From positions 5,735,501-5,799,500 of the forward strand of contig NC_088325.1 of the NCBI RefSeq assembly GCF_910592395.1: a DNA stretch of 64,000 bases, given 5' to 3'. The DNA is from Lineus longissimus (lineage: Eukaryota; Nemertea; Pilidiophora; Heteronemertea; Lineidae). Within the stretch, counting starts at the first letter, position 1; each line of letters begins with the position of its first letter. Made by a program: the position numbers and the translations under genes. Of the stretch, positions 7,656 through 14,699 are shown in pieces. The notes beneath the pieces were generated by a model. That model was not told the DNA's origin. It was given only the letters and a program-made list of their open reading frames with translations, and did no database searches.

Positions 7656-8315
7656 TTACTGTGACTTCAGTTTTTCTAGCATCTCTGTCTGTGCTAGTTT
7701 TTTTCCTTCTTCTAAAAAAGTCTTCTTTAAAGACTCTACATCAACAGCTGAACTTGCCTCCCTTTGTTTTTTCCTAATGGCATTTTTCATCGAAATGTAT
7801 TTCTCCTTCTCCTTGAGAATCAAAGTAAACTCATCTGTAGATATGTGAGAATCGGTTAAGGCTTTACTAACCAAATCATTGATTGTGTTCAGTTTTGAAA
7901 TTGCCAACATTCTGATATTCTCATGCTTTTCAATTTTCCTTAGAATATTCTTTTTCTCCCAGCCTAAGGCTGATGAAATAATGGCACTACCTATTGTTAC
8001 GCCACCCAAAGCTAAGCCTATCGGTGCCATGATGACACCAGCTAGAGCGGAAACACCAACAGATCCGGCTGCTACGCTAGTTAAATTAAGGAAATGGCTA
8101 ATGCCAGTAATTACGCTAAATGCTTTTTTGTACTTTGAAAATATCTTTCTTCTAAATTCAATCTCGCTTTCTAAGAAACTCTTAACCTCACATATTTGTT
8201 GTAGTCTGAAAGCCTGAGGGTTACTTTCTGTATGCTTTTCAGACCTTTCATAGTTCAATTGACTTTCAGAGTTTAAATTACTTAAATCTGGATAAACCTT
8301 ATTGTCTCCATCCAT
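7656..8315 (-). CDS. Conserved membrane protein of virus-like elements
   Basis: This 219-residue ORF has an N-terminal helical part (ICEVKSFLESEIEFRRKIFSKY), a central Gly/Ala-rich hydrophobic pair (VAAGSVGVSALAGVIMAPIG and VTIGSAIISSALGW, about residues 81-120), and a C-terminal helix-rich part (ISKLNTINDLVSKALTDSHI). This architecture recurs in many animal Polinton-like and related elements with unknown function. The start is preceded by TTAATTAAATGG, the TAAATG context used by most leftward genes here. It ends 10 bp from the 60-bp repeat array. Confidence 0.65.
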   Translation of the reverse strand: MDGDNKVYPDLSNLNSESQLNYERSEKHTESNPQAFRLQQICEVKSFLESEIEFRRKIFSKYKKAFSVITGISHFLNLTSVAAGSVGVSALAGVIMAPIGLALGGVTIGSAIISSALGWEKKNILRKIEKHENIRMLAISKLNTINDLVSKALTDSHISTDEFTLILKEKEKYISMKNAIRKKQREASSAVDVESLKKTFLEEGKKLAQTEMLEKLKSQ

Positions 8316-8319
8316 TTAA

Positions 8320-8571
8320 TTAGTGGGAATAACTAGAATCAGTTGTTCTGTCATTTCTAGTGTTTAGTGTTGATCCTACAGACACTACAGGTTTTTGAAG
8401 TACATTAAATTTTAAAGGTTTTTCTGTCCCAGCAGGCACAGCAGGTTTTAAAGGTTTTTCGGGACCAGGCTCCAACTTTGACTCTACTTCTGCCTCTAAT
8501 TCTCTATGAAATCGTTCTAATCTTTCTTTCCAATTACGTGGTCGTTTTGTGTAACCCCAAGTTCTATTCAT
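8320..8571 (-). CDS. Small basic/acidic protein, unknown
   Basis: This 83-residue ORF has a charged N-terminal helix (NWKERLERFHRELEAEVESK) followed by a Pro/Lys repeat (GPEKPLKPAVPAGTEKPLKF). It is 4 bp upstream of the next leftward gene and uses the AATTAAATG start context, which supports it being a real gene. No family is recognised. Confidence 0.5.
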   Translation of the reverse strand: MNRTWGYTKRPRNWKERLERFHRELEAEVESKLEPGPEKPLKPAVPAGTEKPLKFNVLQKPVVSVGSTLNTRNDRTTDSSYSH

Positions 8572-8590
8572 TTAATTAAGTAAAATAAAA

Positions 8591-9733
8591 TCAATTCACT
8601 GCAAAGAGTAAATTTCTTTCAAGTCTATTATTCAACTTAATCATCTCGTTTATGATTTCTGTCTGACTACATATGTTAATGTTCTGGTTCATTCTCATGT
8701 TATTATTTAAATTCGATAATCTATCAAGCAGAATCATATTTTCATCACGAAGATAATCCCCGAAATGCTGTGATATCACTATTTTCCAATTTGGTATTAC
8801 ATCCTGGTCTCGAAAGACAAACCAGTTTTCACTTCTCATCTTTACCATGAAATCCATTGACCTGTCCAATTGATCCTTAAATAGTGTGTAGTCTACTTTA
8901 GCACTCTTCTGTCTGTTTTCTGTCTTTTCCATTGGTCTAATGTTAAACCAAGCAAAGCACAGTTCAGGTTTATCTTTGAATTCCTTGATTGGTAAGACAT
9001 GATCCAACTCTTCTTCTACTATTCGAACTCTGTTCTCGGGACTTTGTCCTATTGTAGATAGACTCCTCTGGTACTCTAACCACTGTGAGAAGAAACTGTC
9101 TGTACATCCTAGATTGAATGATGAATTACCGGTCGGACTTCGTCCTGAGAGCAGAGCTCGATTACACTCTCCCTTAGAAATGCGGTTAAGACCAACTCTA
9201 ATTTTGTGTCTGTCTCTATTACCATTTTGGTCAAGGTAATCCTTTTTGTAATATGAATTAAAACATGATCTGCAGTTACCTCTATTTCCGTCTTTACCAA
9301 CTTCACCATCACTTAGTAATTTAATTTCATAGCATTTATTACATCCCTTGATTTTACTTGAACCACATTCTTTACCGTAATCAAGTAGTTTATTACGCCT
9401 GTTCTTTTCAAAATTAATTTCAGGTTTCTTTTCACAGCACTTAACACAATAAATTGTAGGTTGATTTTCCATGTTTTGATTCATCATATTATTCTGATTC
9501 ATCATATTATTCTGATTTTCCATATTTTGATTTTCCATGTTTTGATTTAAGATAAACTGATTTATCATATTTTGATTTAACATAATCTGATTTATCATAT
9601 TTTGATTTAACATATTATTTTGATGCAAATAATACAAAAACTTCTGAATATTCTGATTCATCATACCATTTTGATTCATCATATTATCATGATTCATCAT
9701 ACCATTTTGATTATCAAATATTGCTCCCTCCAT
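8591..9733 (-). CDS. HNH-endonuclease-like protein with Met/Asn/Gln-repeat N-terminus
   Basis: This is a 380-residue ORF. Residues 1 to about 90 are tandem MNQN/MENQ-type low complexity. Then come Cys-pair clusters (CVKCCEKK, CNKCYE, CRSC) of a zinc-binding region. A later LDHVLPIKEF, with FNIRPMEKTENRQKS about 25 residues on, matches the D-H-V-x-P plus N-x-R-P...E-N-x-x-K layout of HNH nucleases, which cut DNA with a metal-bound His. Two palindromic repeats are read in frame: 9132-9163 as RALLSGRSPT between the zinc region and the HNH, and 9024-9049 as GQSPENRV just before the catalytic core. A homing-type or recombination nuclease role is inference. Confidence 0.6.
   Translation of the reverse strand: MEGAIFDNQNGMMNHDNMMNQNGMMNQNIQKFLYYLHQNNMLNQNMINQIMLNQNMINQFILNQNMENQNMENQNNMMNQNNMMNQNMENQPTIYCVKCCEKKPEINFEKNRRNKLLDYGKECGSSKIKGCNKCYEIKLLSDGEVGKDGNRGNCRSCFNSYYKKDYLDQNGNRDRHKIRVGLNRISKGECNRALLSGRSPTGNSSFNLGCTDSFFSQWLEYQRSLSTIGQSPENRVRIVEEELDHVLPIKEFKDKPELCFAWFNIRPMEKTENRQKSAKVDYTLFKDQLDRSMDFMVKMRSENWFVFRDQDVIPNWKIVISQHFGDYLRDENMILLDRLSNLNNNMRMNQNINICSQTEIINEMIKLNNRLERNLLFAVN
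9024..9049 (-). repeat. Palindromic mini-repeat in the HNH-like ORF
   Basis: On the plus strand GAAC-TCT-GTTC-TCG-GGAC-TTT-GTCC, coding GQSPENRV on the minus strand, about 10 residues before the DHV motif. Confidence 0.8.
9132..9163 (-). repeat. Palindromic mini-repeat in the HNH-like ORF
   Basis: On the plus strand GGAC-TTC-GTCC-TGA-GAGC-AGA-GCTC-GATT, coding NRALLSGRSPT on the minus strand. It is in the same peptide frame as the copies in ORF3 and ORF4. Confidence 0.9.
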
Positions 9734-9780
9734 TTCTTTCTTTATTTAGTAGGACATTTTTTTTTTAAATTACGTTTTTC

Positions 9781-9806
9781 GAACTTGTTCTTGTGACTTA
9801 AGTCAC
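9781..9806. repeat. Palindromes between integrase and HNH-like genes
   Basis: GAAC-TT-GTTC is followed by the perfect 14-bp palindrome GTGACTTAAGTCAC (9793-9806) in the 88-bp gap between the integrase stop and the start of the HNH-like ORF. It may act as a 3' end hairpin or binding site, or be a decayed repeat copy. Confidence 0.6.
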
Positions 9807-9821
9807 TTTAGAGACTTTATT

Positions 9822-10943
9822 TCATTTCAATGATTTGATATCAGAAACTGGTAACCATTCATTGAACTTATCACTGTAACCCTTCCACTTCACTAATCCG
9901 TATTTCTTGCCTTTACTGGTCTTGTACCTTAGGATTTTCTCGATCTTGTACTCTAGCTGGTCAGGATTAGGAACATAGCTCAATTCCTCTTCATAGAAAT
10001 ATCCTTGAATTTCTTCTTTGTGGTAATCCTCAAGCTTGTAGACGATAGGGTGAGTAAAGATGATCTGTTTGATTTGGAACACCTCCTCAGTGTAGTTGGG
10101 CATGTAACCTTTACCGAAAATGGACTTGTACTTTGAAATTCTTACACTGTCACCTACTTTGTACTTTGGATCACCAAATGTCTCTTTGAGGTGAAGACCG
10201 TAAAGATTGTACCACACTGTTCCTTCGTTTTCCATCTTTCTGGCGTCTACAGGTTTCATACCTATTGATGAGTGAAATGTGTTATTGTAGCCGCTGACCA
10301 GGTCATCCAGAACGTCAATCCACTTATCAGTCTCCTTAGCGGTGAAATAACGCCACATTTTTTCTTTAAGGGTTCTATTGAATCTCTCTACTACTGCTGC
10401 CTTCTTATCAGATTTTGTGGAGAACCATTCTATGTCATTTTCTGTTAAGAGTTCCTTGAAGTGTTTGTTGTAAAATTCTTTACCGTCATCAAACTGGATT
10501 TTCGTTGGTTTTGCTTCCTCAAATATCACTTTAAATGCATCTCTGATTTCTTCTCCCCTCTTACTCTTAACTGCTAGAGCCCAAGAAAAAAGACTAAATA
10601 GATCTATGACTGTTAAAATGAATCTGTTGCCTTTATTCTTACTCTCGAATTTCTGCATGTCAACCAGATCAGCTTGCCACTGTTGATCGATGTACGATAC
10701 CATTGTCTTCCTGAAGGTGAATTTCTTAATGGCCGGTTTGTGTAGTTGGTGAGTTGGTAGTGTTTCTAGAAATTCTTTCACTTCTTTTTGTTTAATAAGT
10801 TTTCCTGAGCTCTGCTCTCGTGACGAAGTCATATCTTCCTTGACCTGTTTCCAGATTTTACTCAAAGAACTGTAAGCCACGGGACTCTCGGGGTTGTAGT
10901 ACAAATCCCTTAGATACTGCTGTGTGTCATCCTTTACATCCAT
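9822..10943 (-). CDS. Polinton integrase (DDE, retroviral type) with C-terminal chromodomain
   Basis: This is a 373-residue ORF. The catalytic core shows the acidic triad: D92 in QWQADLVDM, D152/D153 in FDDGKEF and E186 in AAVVERFNR. The C-terminus (about residues 328-373, ending VKWKGYSDKFNEWLPV) is a chromodomain, which would tether integration to modified histones. Integrases of this class join element ends to host DNA. The N-terminal region contains the peptide MTSSREQSSGK (38-48) encoded by a palindromic repeat, placed just before the conserved HKP stretch. The gene diverges from the packaging ATPase with 4 bp between start codons. All triad residues are intact, so it may be active. Confidence 0.93.
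   Translation of the reverse strand: MDVKDDTQQYLRDLYYNPESPVAYSSLSKIWKQVKEDMTSSREQSSGKLIKQKEVKEFLETLPTHQLHKPAIKKFTFRKTMVSYIDQQWQADLVDMQKFESKNKGNRFILTVIDLFSLFSWALAVKSKRGEEIRDAFKVIFEEAKPTKIQFDDGKEFYNKHFKELLTENDIEWFSTKSDKKAAVVERFNRTLKEKMWRYFTAKETDKWIDVLDDLVSGYNNTFHSSIGMKPVDARKMENEGTVWYNLYGLHLKETFGDPKYKVGDSVRISKYKSIFGKGYMPNYTEEVFQIKQIIFTHPIVYKLEDYHKEEIQGYFYEEELSYVPNPDQLEYKIEKILRYKTSKGKKYGLVKWKGYSDKFNEWLPVSDIKSLK
10805..10831 (-). repeat. Palindromic mini-repeat in the integrase
   Basis: On the plus strand GAGC-TCT-GCTC-TCG-TGAC-GAA-GTCA, coding TSSREQSSG in the integrase N-terminal region. Confidence 0.85.
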
Positions 10944-10950
10944 TTAAATG
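10941..10950. promoter_or_regulatory. Palindromic divergent start CATTTAAATG
   Basis: The decamer CATTTAAATG contains the start codons of both the leftward integrase (10,943) and the rightward ATPase (10,948), with TTAA as the only spacer. Each gene therefore begins with TTAAATG, and each 5' leader must lie inside the other coding region or be absent. Confidence 0.75.
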
Positions 10951-11568
10951 AGTGAAGTATTTATTTACGAGCCACACAATATGTTAATTTCTGGTGTTAC
11001 CAATTGTGGTAAGACATATTTTGCCCTTGACCTCTTAGAAAAGGAGTATCGGCACAAGTTCCAGAACATAGTCATTTTCTGTCCAACATATTTCAACAAT
11101 AAGACATATGAAAGGAAATGGATTTACCAAGACAAGAACGTCTACATAGTTAATCCCGAAGCAGTGGCCAGTAATTTGGACCTTGTGCTTCAGTTTGCTA
11201 CTCTGACCTTTGCTGGTTCTAACACATTATTCCTCATTGATGACTGTGCTAATTTGAGAGACACAAAAAAGAAGGTGTCCGAGTTATGTAATCTTGCCTT
11301 TTCCGGCAGGCACTACAATCTCACTGTTTGGTTACTAGTTCAGAAGTACAATTCAGTTGTCAAGGACTACAGAGAGAACATAAGAATTTTAGTATTATTT
11401 TTTAATAAGGATGAATCAGCCATGAAAGATGCCTTAGAAGAAAACAGTGTTATTCCTAAGGAGAAAAGACAGTACTACATAGAAGAACTTAAGATGAAAA
11501 AAGGATCAAAACTGATCATTAGACTACAACATCCATTTGGATTTACTCTTTCCCATCAAAAATCTTAG
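10948..11568 (+). CDS. Packaging ATPase (FtsK/HerA superfamily, A32-like)
   Basis: This 206-residue ORF has a Walker A GVTNCGKT at residues 16-23 and a Walker B FLIDDC at about 95-100, followed by a conserved SGRHYNLTVWLLVQKYNSV sensor-type region. Polinton ATPases of this length drive DNA packaging into preformed capsids. It is the only rightward gene in the right half. It shares its start region with the integrase and converges on the membrane protein gene at 11,603. No truncation is seen. Confidence 0.9.
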   Translation: MSEVFIYEPHNMLISGVTNCGKTYFALDLLEKEYRHKFQNIVIFCPTYFNNKTYERKWIYQDKNVYIVNPEAVASNLDLVLQFATLTFAGSNTLFLIDDCANLRDTKKKVSELCNLAFSGRHYNLTVWLLVQKYNSVVKDYRENIRILVLFFNKDESAMKDALEENSVIPKEKRQYYIEELKMKKGSKLIIRLQHPFGFTLSHQKS

Positions 11569-11578
11569 TCCCGCTTCT

Positions 11579-11621
11579 GATCATCAGGACTGTGTCCGAT
11601 CATCAGGACTGTGTCCGATCA
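11579..11621. repeat. 19-bp tandem repeat GGAC-TGT-GTCC with GATCATCA
   Basis: Units 11,579-11,597 and 11,598-11,616 are identical and the next five bases start a third. Each holds the GGAC-NNN-GTCC palindrome plus TGATCA. The repeat lies between convergent genes and encodes the last residues (DRTQS) of the leftward gene. It appears to be a divergent member of the palindromic family. Confidence 0.85.
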
Positions 11622-12061
11622 ATGGTCTTAGTCTTTCTAACCCTAGTAAAATAATAAATTATTAACCCTAAACCAATAAGTCCTAGGATAATCCATAGGT
11701 ACTCGTATTTCTTCATTTCATCACTAGGTTGGTAGTAATCACTTAATTGTGGTCGCTGAGGTAGTACAATAGTTCTTTCTGGATGTAAATGATTGTAAAC
11801 AGTAAGTGCTGAATCAGTATTGTTAAAATCAATAGAAGCGTCTCTTTCTCTCTTTAATTCAAGATTAACGAAGTCAATGGTACTTTTCCTATGCTCATCC
11901 CATTCGGTTGAAGCTCTTTGCAATTGCTCTTGAGCTAAATTATGTCTCTTCATTTCAGTCTCATAGCCATTCTTGTCTAGTTTTTTAAAAAGGTAACCGG
12001 ATCCAGTGAATGCTAATCCATTGATTATTGCAGATCCAAATAACATGCCAATGCCAGCCAT
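11603..12061 (-). CDS. Polinton membrane protein, two hydrophobic segments
   Basis: This 152-residue ORF has an N-terminal hydrophobic Gly/Ala segment (IGMLFGSAIINGLAFTGSGY), a charged helical middle, the string LSDYYQPSDEMKKYE that I associate with a recurrent Polinton protein, and a C-terminal transmembrane segment (LWIILGLIGLGLIIYYF). A virion or membrane role is likely but unproved. The last five residues come from the adjacent 19-bp palindromic repeat. The start context is AATTAAATGG. Confidence 0.65.
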   Translation of the reverse strand: MAGIGMLFGSAIINGLAFTGSGYLFKKLDKNGYETEMKRHNLAQEQLQRASTEWDEHRKSTIDFVNLELKRERDASIDFNNTDSALTVYNHLHPERTIVLPQRPQLSDYYQPSDEMKKYEYLWIILGLIGLGLIIYYFTRVRKTKTIDRTQS

Positions 12062-12083
12062 TTAATTTCAACGAATTTTAATT

Positions 12084-12851
12084 TCAATGATGTGTCGCTG
12101 AGAGCATAGCTCGAGTTAATACCAATTGGTACTGTACATTATGACCATTAAGATCGATGATGTCACCTTTTTCATCAGTTAAGCGAATATTCAGCTTATT
12201 GAATCTTGGTTTACAGGGAATTGCTATTGGTTTCTCAAATGTGTATGCTATTAAATCTCCAAAATTAGCTTCCTTTATTGGTCTTGTGGTTAGCACATCA
12301 GATGCTTCACCATTACTTAATACACTATTAGATTCGATTATGTCACAGTGAAAAACAAAATGGTTAATTGGTCTAAAATTGATGGGTTTCTCGCTTACAA
12401 CATCATCCTTACTTTTATTGTCTAAAGGGTAAGGCCATTCTGATTTCATGCCAAATAATTCATTACTTTTACCAATAAAAAAGATCTGATAATGCGCCTC
12501 ATTTTTTCTCTTTAGGAAGTGTAAGACGGCCTTACCTGTTGGTTCTTCAAGGTCAAATCTGACAGCACCTCTACTCATACTATTTTCTTTCAACTTATCC
12601 GCAAATACTTTTGAAAAGCTCTGTAGGTCATAGAGACCATCTGGTAGCGTAATCTCTGCCACATCAAACCCCTTAACTTTGATTCGGTTATTCTCCCTGG
12701 CTGCACTTATGTTGTAGAATGTACAAGGTATTACTGCAAAAGTTAAAGTGATGCTACATGCATCCTGAATTTCAGTCTTGAGATTGACTGTTAAATCACT
12801 TGAACTCTGATCTGGATAGTCACTTGAATCTATGTTCATTACAGTAATCAT
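12084..12851 (-). CDS. Minor capsid protein (penton-like, single jelly roll)
   Basis: This 255-residue ORF has the position, length and beta-rich pattern of the Polinton minor capsid protein. Recognisable strings are MNIDSSDYPD at the start and LPDGLYDLQSFSKVFADKL in the middle. Its role would be to occupy the vertices of the icosahedral capsid. The normal C-terminus (NGHNVQYQLVL) is extended by TRAMLSATHH, which is encoded by a palindromic repeat (12,095-12,116). It is two genes from the major capsid gene, as expected for a virion module. Confidence 0.75.
   Translation of the reverse strand: MITVMNIDSSDYPDQSSSDLTVNLKTEIQDACSITLTFAVIPCTFYNISAARENNRIKVKGFDVAEITLPDGLYDLQSFSKVFADKLKENSMSRGAVRFDLEEPTGKAVLHFLKRKNEAHYQIFFIGKSNELFGMKSEWPYPLDNKSKDDVVSEKPINFRPINHFVFHCDIIESNSVLSNGEASDVLTTRPIKEANFGDLIAYTFEKPIAIPCKPRFNKLNIRLTDEKGDIIDLNGHNVQYQLVLTRAMLSATHH
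12095..12116 (-). repeat. Palindromic mini-repeat at the C-terminus of the minor capsid gene
   Basis: On the plus strand TCGCTGA-GAGC-ATA-GCTC-GAG, coding TRAMLSA on the minus strand. Only the GAGC-GCTC half is complete. Confidence 0.85.
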
Positions 12852-12908
12852 TTAGTTAAGTAAATTTTCGTTTTCAAATTTACCTTTTATCAAATAAGTA
12901 AATTATTC

Positions 12909-13145
12909 TTACTTCATAATATTTCTGGGAAGGATTCCTTGATCGTAAAGGTACTCTAATGTTCCATTACTAATAGCTACAGTTCCTCCCAGTTTAAGAA
13001 TTTCCTCTAGGTTGGCCTGACTTGGGGGACCAATATTGATTCTCAAGAACCTTTTCAGTAGCATAGAGTAACCAATTGTTGTTGATGCCAACAGTAAACT
13101 TTGATACAGTGTATTTATGATATCTTTCTTTCCTGGTGTATCCAT
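12909..13145 (-). CDS. Small Polinton membrane protein
   Basis: This 78-residue ORF has a hydrophobic segment at about residues 13-26 (LYQSLLLASTTIGYSM), then ILKLGGTVAISNGTLEYLYDQG. A small protein of this layout often sits between the two capsid genes in animal Polintons, with unknown function. The start context AATTAAATGG matches its neighbours. Confidence 0.6.
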   Translation of the reverse strand: MDTPGKKDIINTLYQSLLLASTTIGYSMLLKRFLRINIGPPSQANLEEILKLGGTVAISNGTLEYLYDQGILPRNIMK

Positions 13146-13191
13146 TTAATTACTTAGAAAATCACTAGTAAAACTCATTTATCTAGTATTC

Positions 13192-13240
13192 AGTGTTGGA
13201 GTGAACTTTTGTTCTTGCAACACCTTAGTGTTGGAGTGAA
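13192..13240. repeat. 14-bp direct repeat around a GAAC-TTTT-GTTC palindrome
   Basis: AGTGTTGGAGTGAA occurs at 13,192-13,205 and 13,227-13,240, and GAAC-TTTT-GTTC (13,203-13,214) lies between. The second copy overlaps the end of the major capsid gene. It is probably a small duplication forming a 3' hairpin. Confidence 0.6.
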
Positions 13241-14481
13241 GCAATCTGAGAATTCTGGATGTTTACCTGGGCGTCAGAAACCACGAATATGTGCATTTTG
13301 TATGGTCCCTTTCCAGATTTCTTTGTAATAGATAATTGAATACCATCTTTTGTGTTCTGGAGCTTCTTTCCTGATCCGTGTAGACGATTATCTTCAGAAG
13401 TTCTCAGGTCCAACCATAAACCATAGTGATTAGAATCACCATAGTATTTCTCCATGGTCATGTTACAGTCATGAGTTTTCTTCAAATCTTCAGACATAAA
13501 ATGTTTCTTGATCTCCTCCCATTGATCCATCATTCTCATTCCATCTGGGAACACCTGATTGGCAACACCCTCAATTGTGATCTGCACTTTACTTATGTTA
13601 GGGTTTTCAAACTTCTCTGAATCTCTCGCTCCATCTACATAGTCAGACACAAATAATAACAATAATCCTTTAATTGACATTCTTGGAAAGTTGATGTTCT
13701 CATTAATTAGTGTTTCATTAGCAGTAACATTGACTGTCTTAAAATGGTCTACCCAATCATAAAATATCGAGAAACCAGAGTTGTATTTGTTGCTCAGTTG
13801 ATTTGCAATCATCTTATTAGTAACCGTGTCGTATTCAAAACAAATATTCTCTAGTTTGTAGCCCATACTTGCTGTGGTTGCGGTAACTATGATCTCTTCC
13901 TTTGGTGCTAATGTGATTTCAATGATAACATCTTATTGAATTGGAAACTTGTAAAATGGAGCATGATGATGGAATAGTTCAAAATCTAATGGTATTTTGT
14001 ACTTCTTGTCAAACACTTTCTTTAAAGTCTTTTCATTAGCTGTTTCTCCAGTGACATCAGCTTCAGCGACTCCTGATCTTAATTCTCTAAGATTTTCTGA
14101 TTGAATACCCTGAAAAACTCTATCATTTCTTTCTTCTCCAGTTAGCCACAGATCTTTAAATGTAGAATAATGACTGTATTCGTCAAGGTCAAATATCTGC
14201 TCTGTTCCCCACTTAACCACCATCTTTGAAATCAGGTTTCTACCAAGATTATTTACAACACTATTTTTAGAATCACCAGAAATGGTTACATCAGCAGACA
14301 GATAAAGAGATTGAGGTACAAAGAATGTATTCTCTCGCAACGCCGGTATTCTAACATACAGTGTTTCTTTGGGGTTAGCAGATGAGGGGTTATGAGTAAT
14401 GATATGATGCTGCCTCTCAGCTTTTAAACCAAGTGGAATCTTATGTGCCCTTTCGGTATTTGATAAATATCCTGTTGCCAT
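13225..14481 (-). pseudogene. Major capsid protein (double jelly roll), interrupted by one in-frame TAA
   Basis: Two ORFs (14,481-13,933, 182 residues, and 13,866-13,225, 213 residues) lie in the same frame. They are separated by a TAA at 13,933-13,935 plus 22 open codons, giving 418 codons in all with the internal stop counted. The N-terminal ORF has the Polinton capsid pattern (IPLGLKAERQHHI, FHHHAPFYKFP). The stop falls between the two jelly-roll regions. The sequence on both sides is otherwise intact, so the break is either recent inactivation, stop readthrough or a sequence error. The natural protein forms the capsid shell. The start lies in TATTTTCTATTT-rich DNA rather than the TAAATG context of the neighbours. 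Confidence 0.85.
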
Positions 14482-14645
14482 TTTCTATTTATTTACTAGT
14501 AAAATTATGTTACATTTTCCAGGCAAAATTAAGGCCTCTAAAAACCACTTGGTTCCACAGTAAATAGAAATACTACAGGTGGCGCCACATGGTGTCAAAC
14601 TGGTACATCATTCCCCTTACTACACAGATAAACCACCGCATCTAA
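14482..14645. other. Junction between Polinton and gypsy-class element
   Basis: The sequence changes here from Polinton to retrotransposon. No Polinton terminal repeat, 5' LTR or target duplication could be seen. A TAA at 14,643-14,645 closes the frame that becomes pol. Confidence 0.5.
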
Positions 14646-14699
14646 TCCCGGTCTCAGATACTGGTATATGCCATAAGTAGGCCAAAGCCATCAGGTGTC

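Larger units (their letters stand above)
714..14520. mobile_element. Polinton/Maverick virus-like element (ends unresolved)
   Basis: The marker genes are a protein-primed family B DNA polymerase (6133-7377), a retroviral-type integrase with chromodomain (9822-10,943), a FtsK/HerA-type packaging ATPase (10,948-11,568), a penton-like minor capsid protein (12,084-12,851) and a double-jelly-roll major capsid protein (13,225-14,481). This set is diagnostic of Polintons, which replicate with their own polymerase, integrate with the integrase and encode a virion module. Most ORFs are intact, so the copy is young or was recently constrained. The polymerase lacks its N-terminal half, the capsid gene has an internal stop, and no adenain-like protease was recognised. 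Both terminal repeats are unresolved. The right end is abutted or cut by a gypsy-class retrotransposon. Confidence 0.93.

Noticed and set aside
13933-13935. Alternative genetic code with TAA as sense
   Set aside because: Other ORFs in the element and the host gene end at TAA or TGA as normal stops. One internal TAA is not evidence for a recoded codon.
14581-14640. TGGCGCC word as a retroviral primer-binding site
   Set aside because: It lies only about 100 bp before pol without an LTR end at its left, and downstream bases do not extend the match to a tRNA 3' end that I can recognise.
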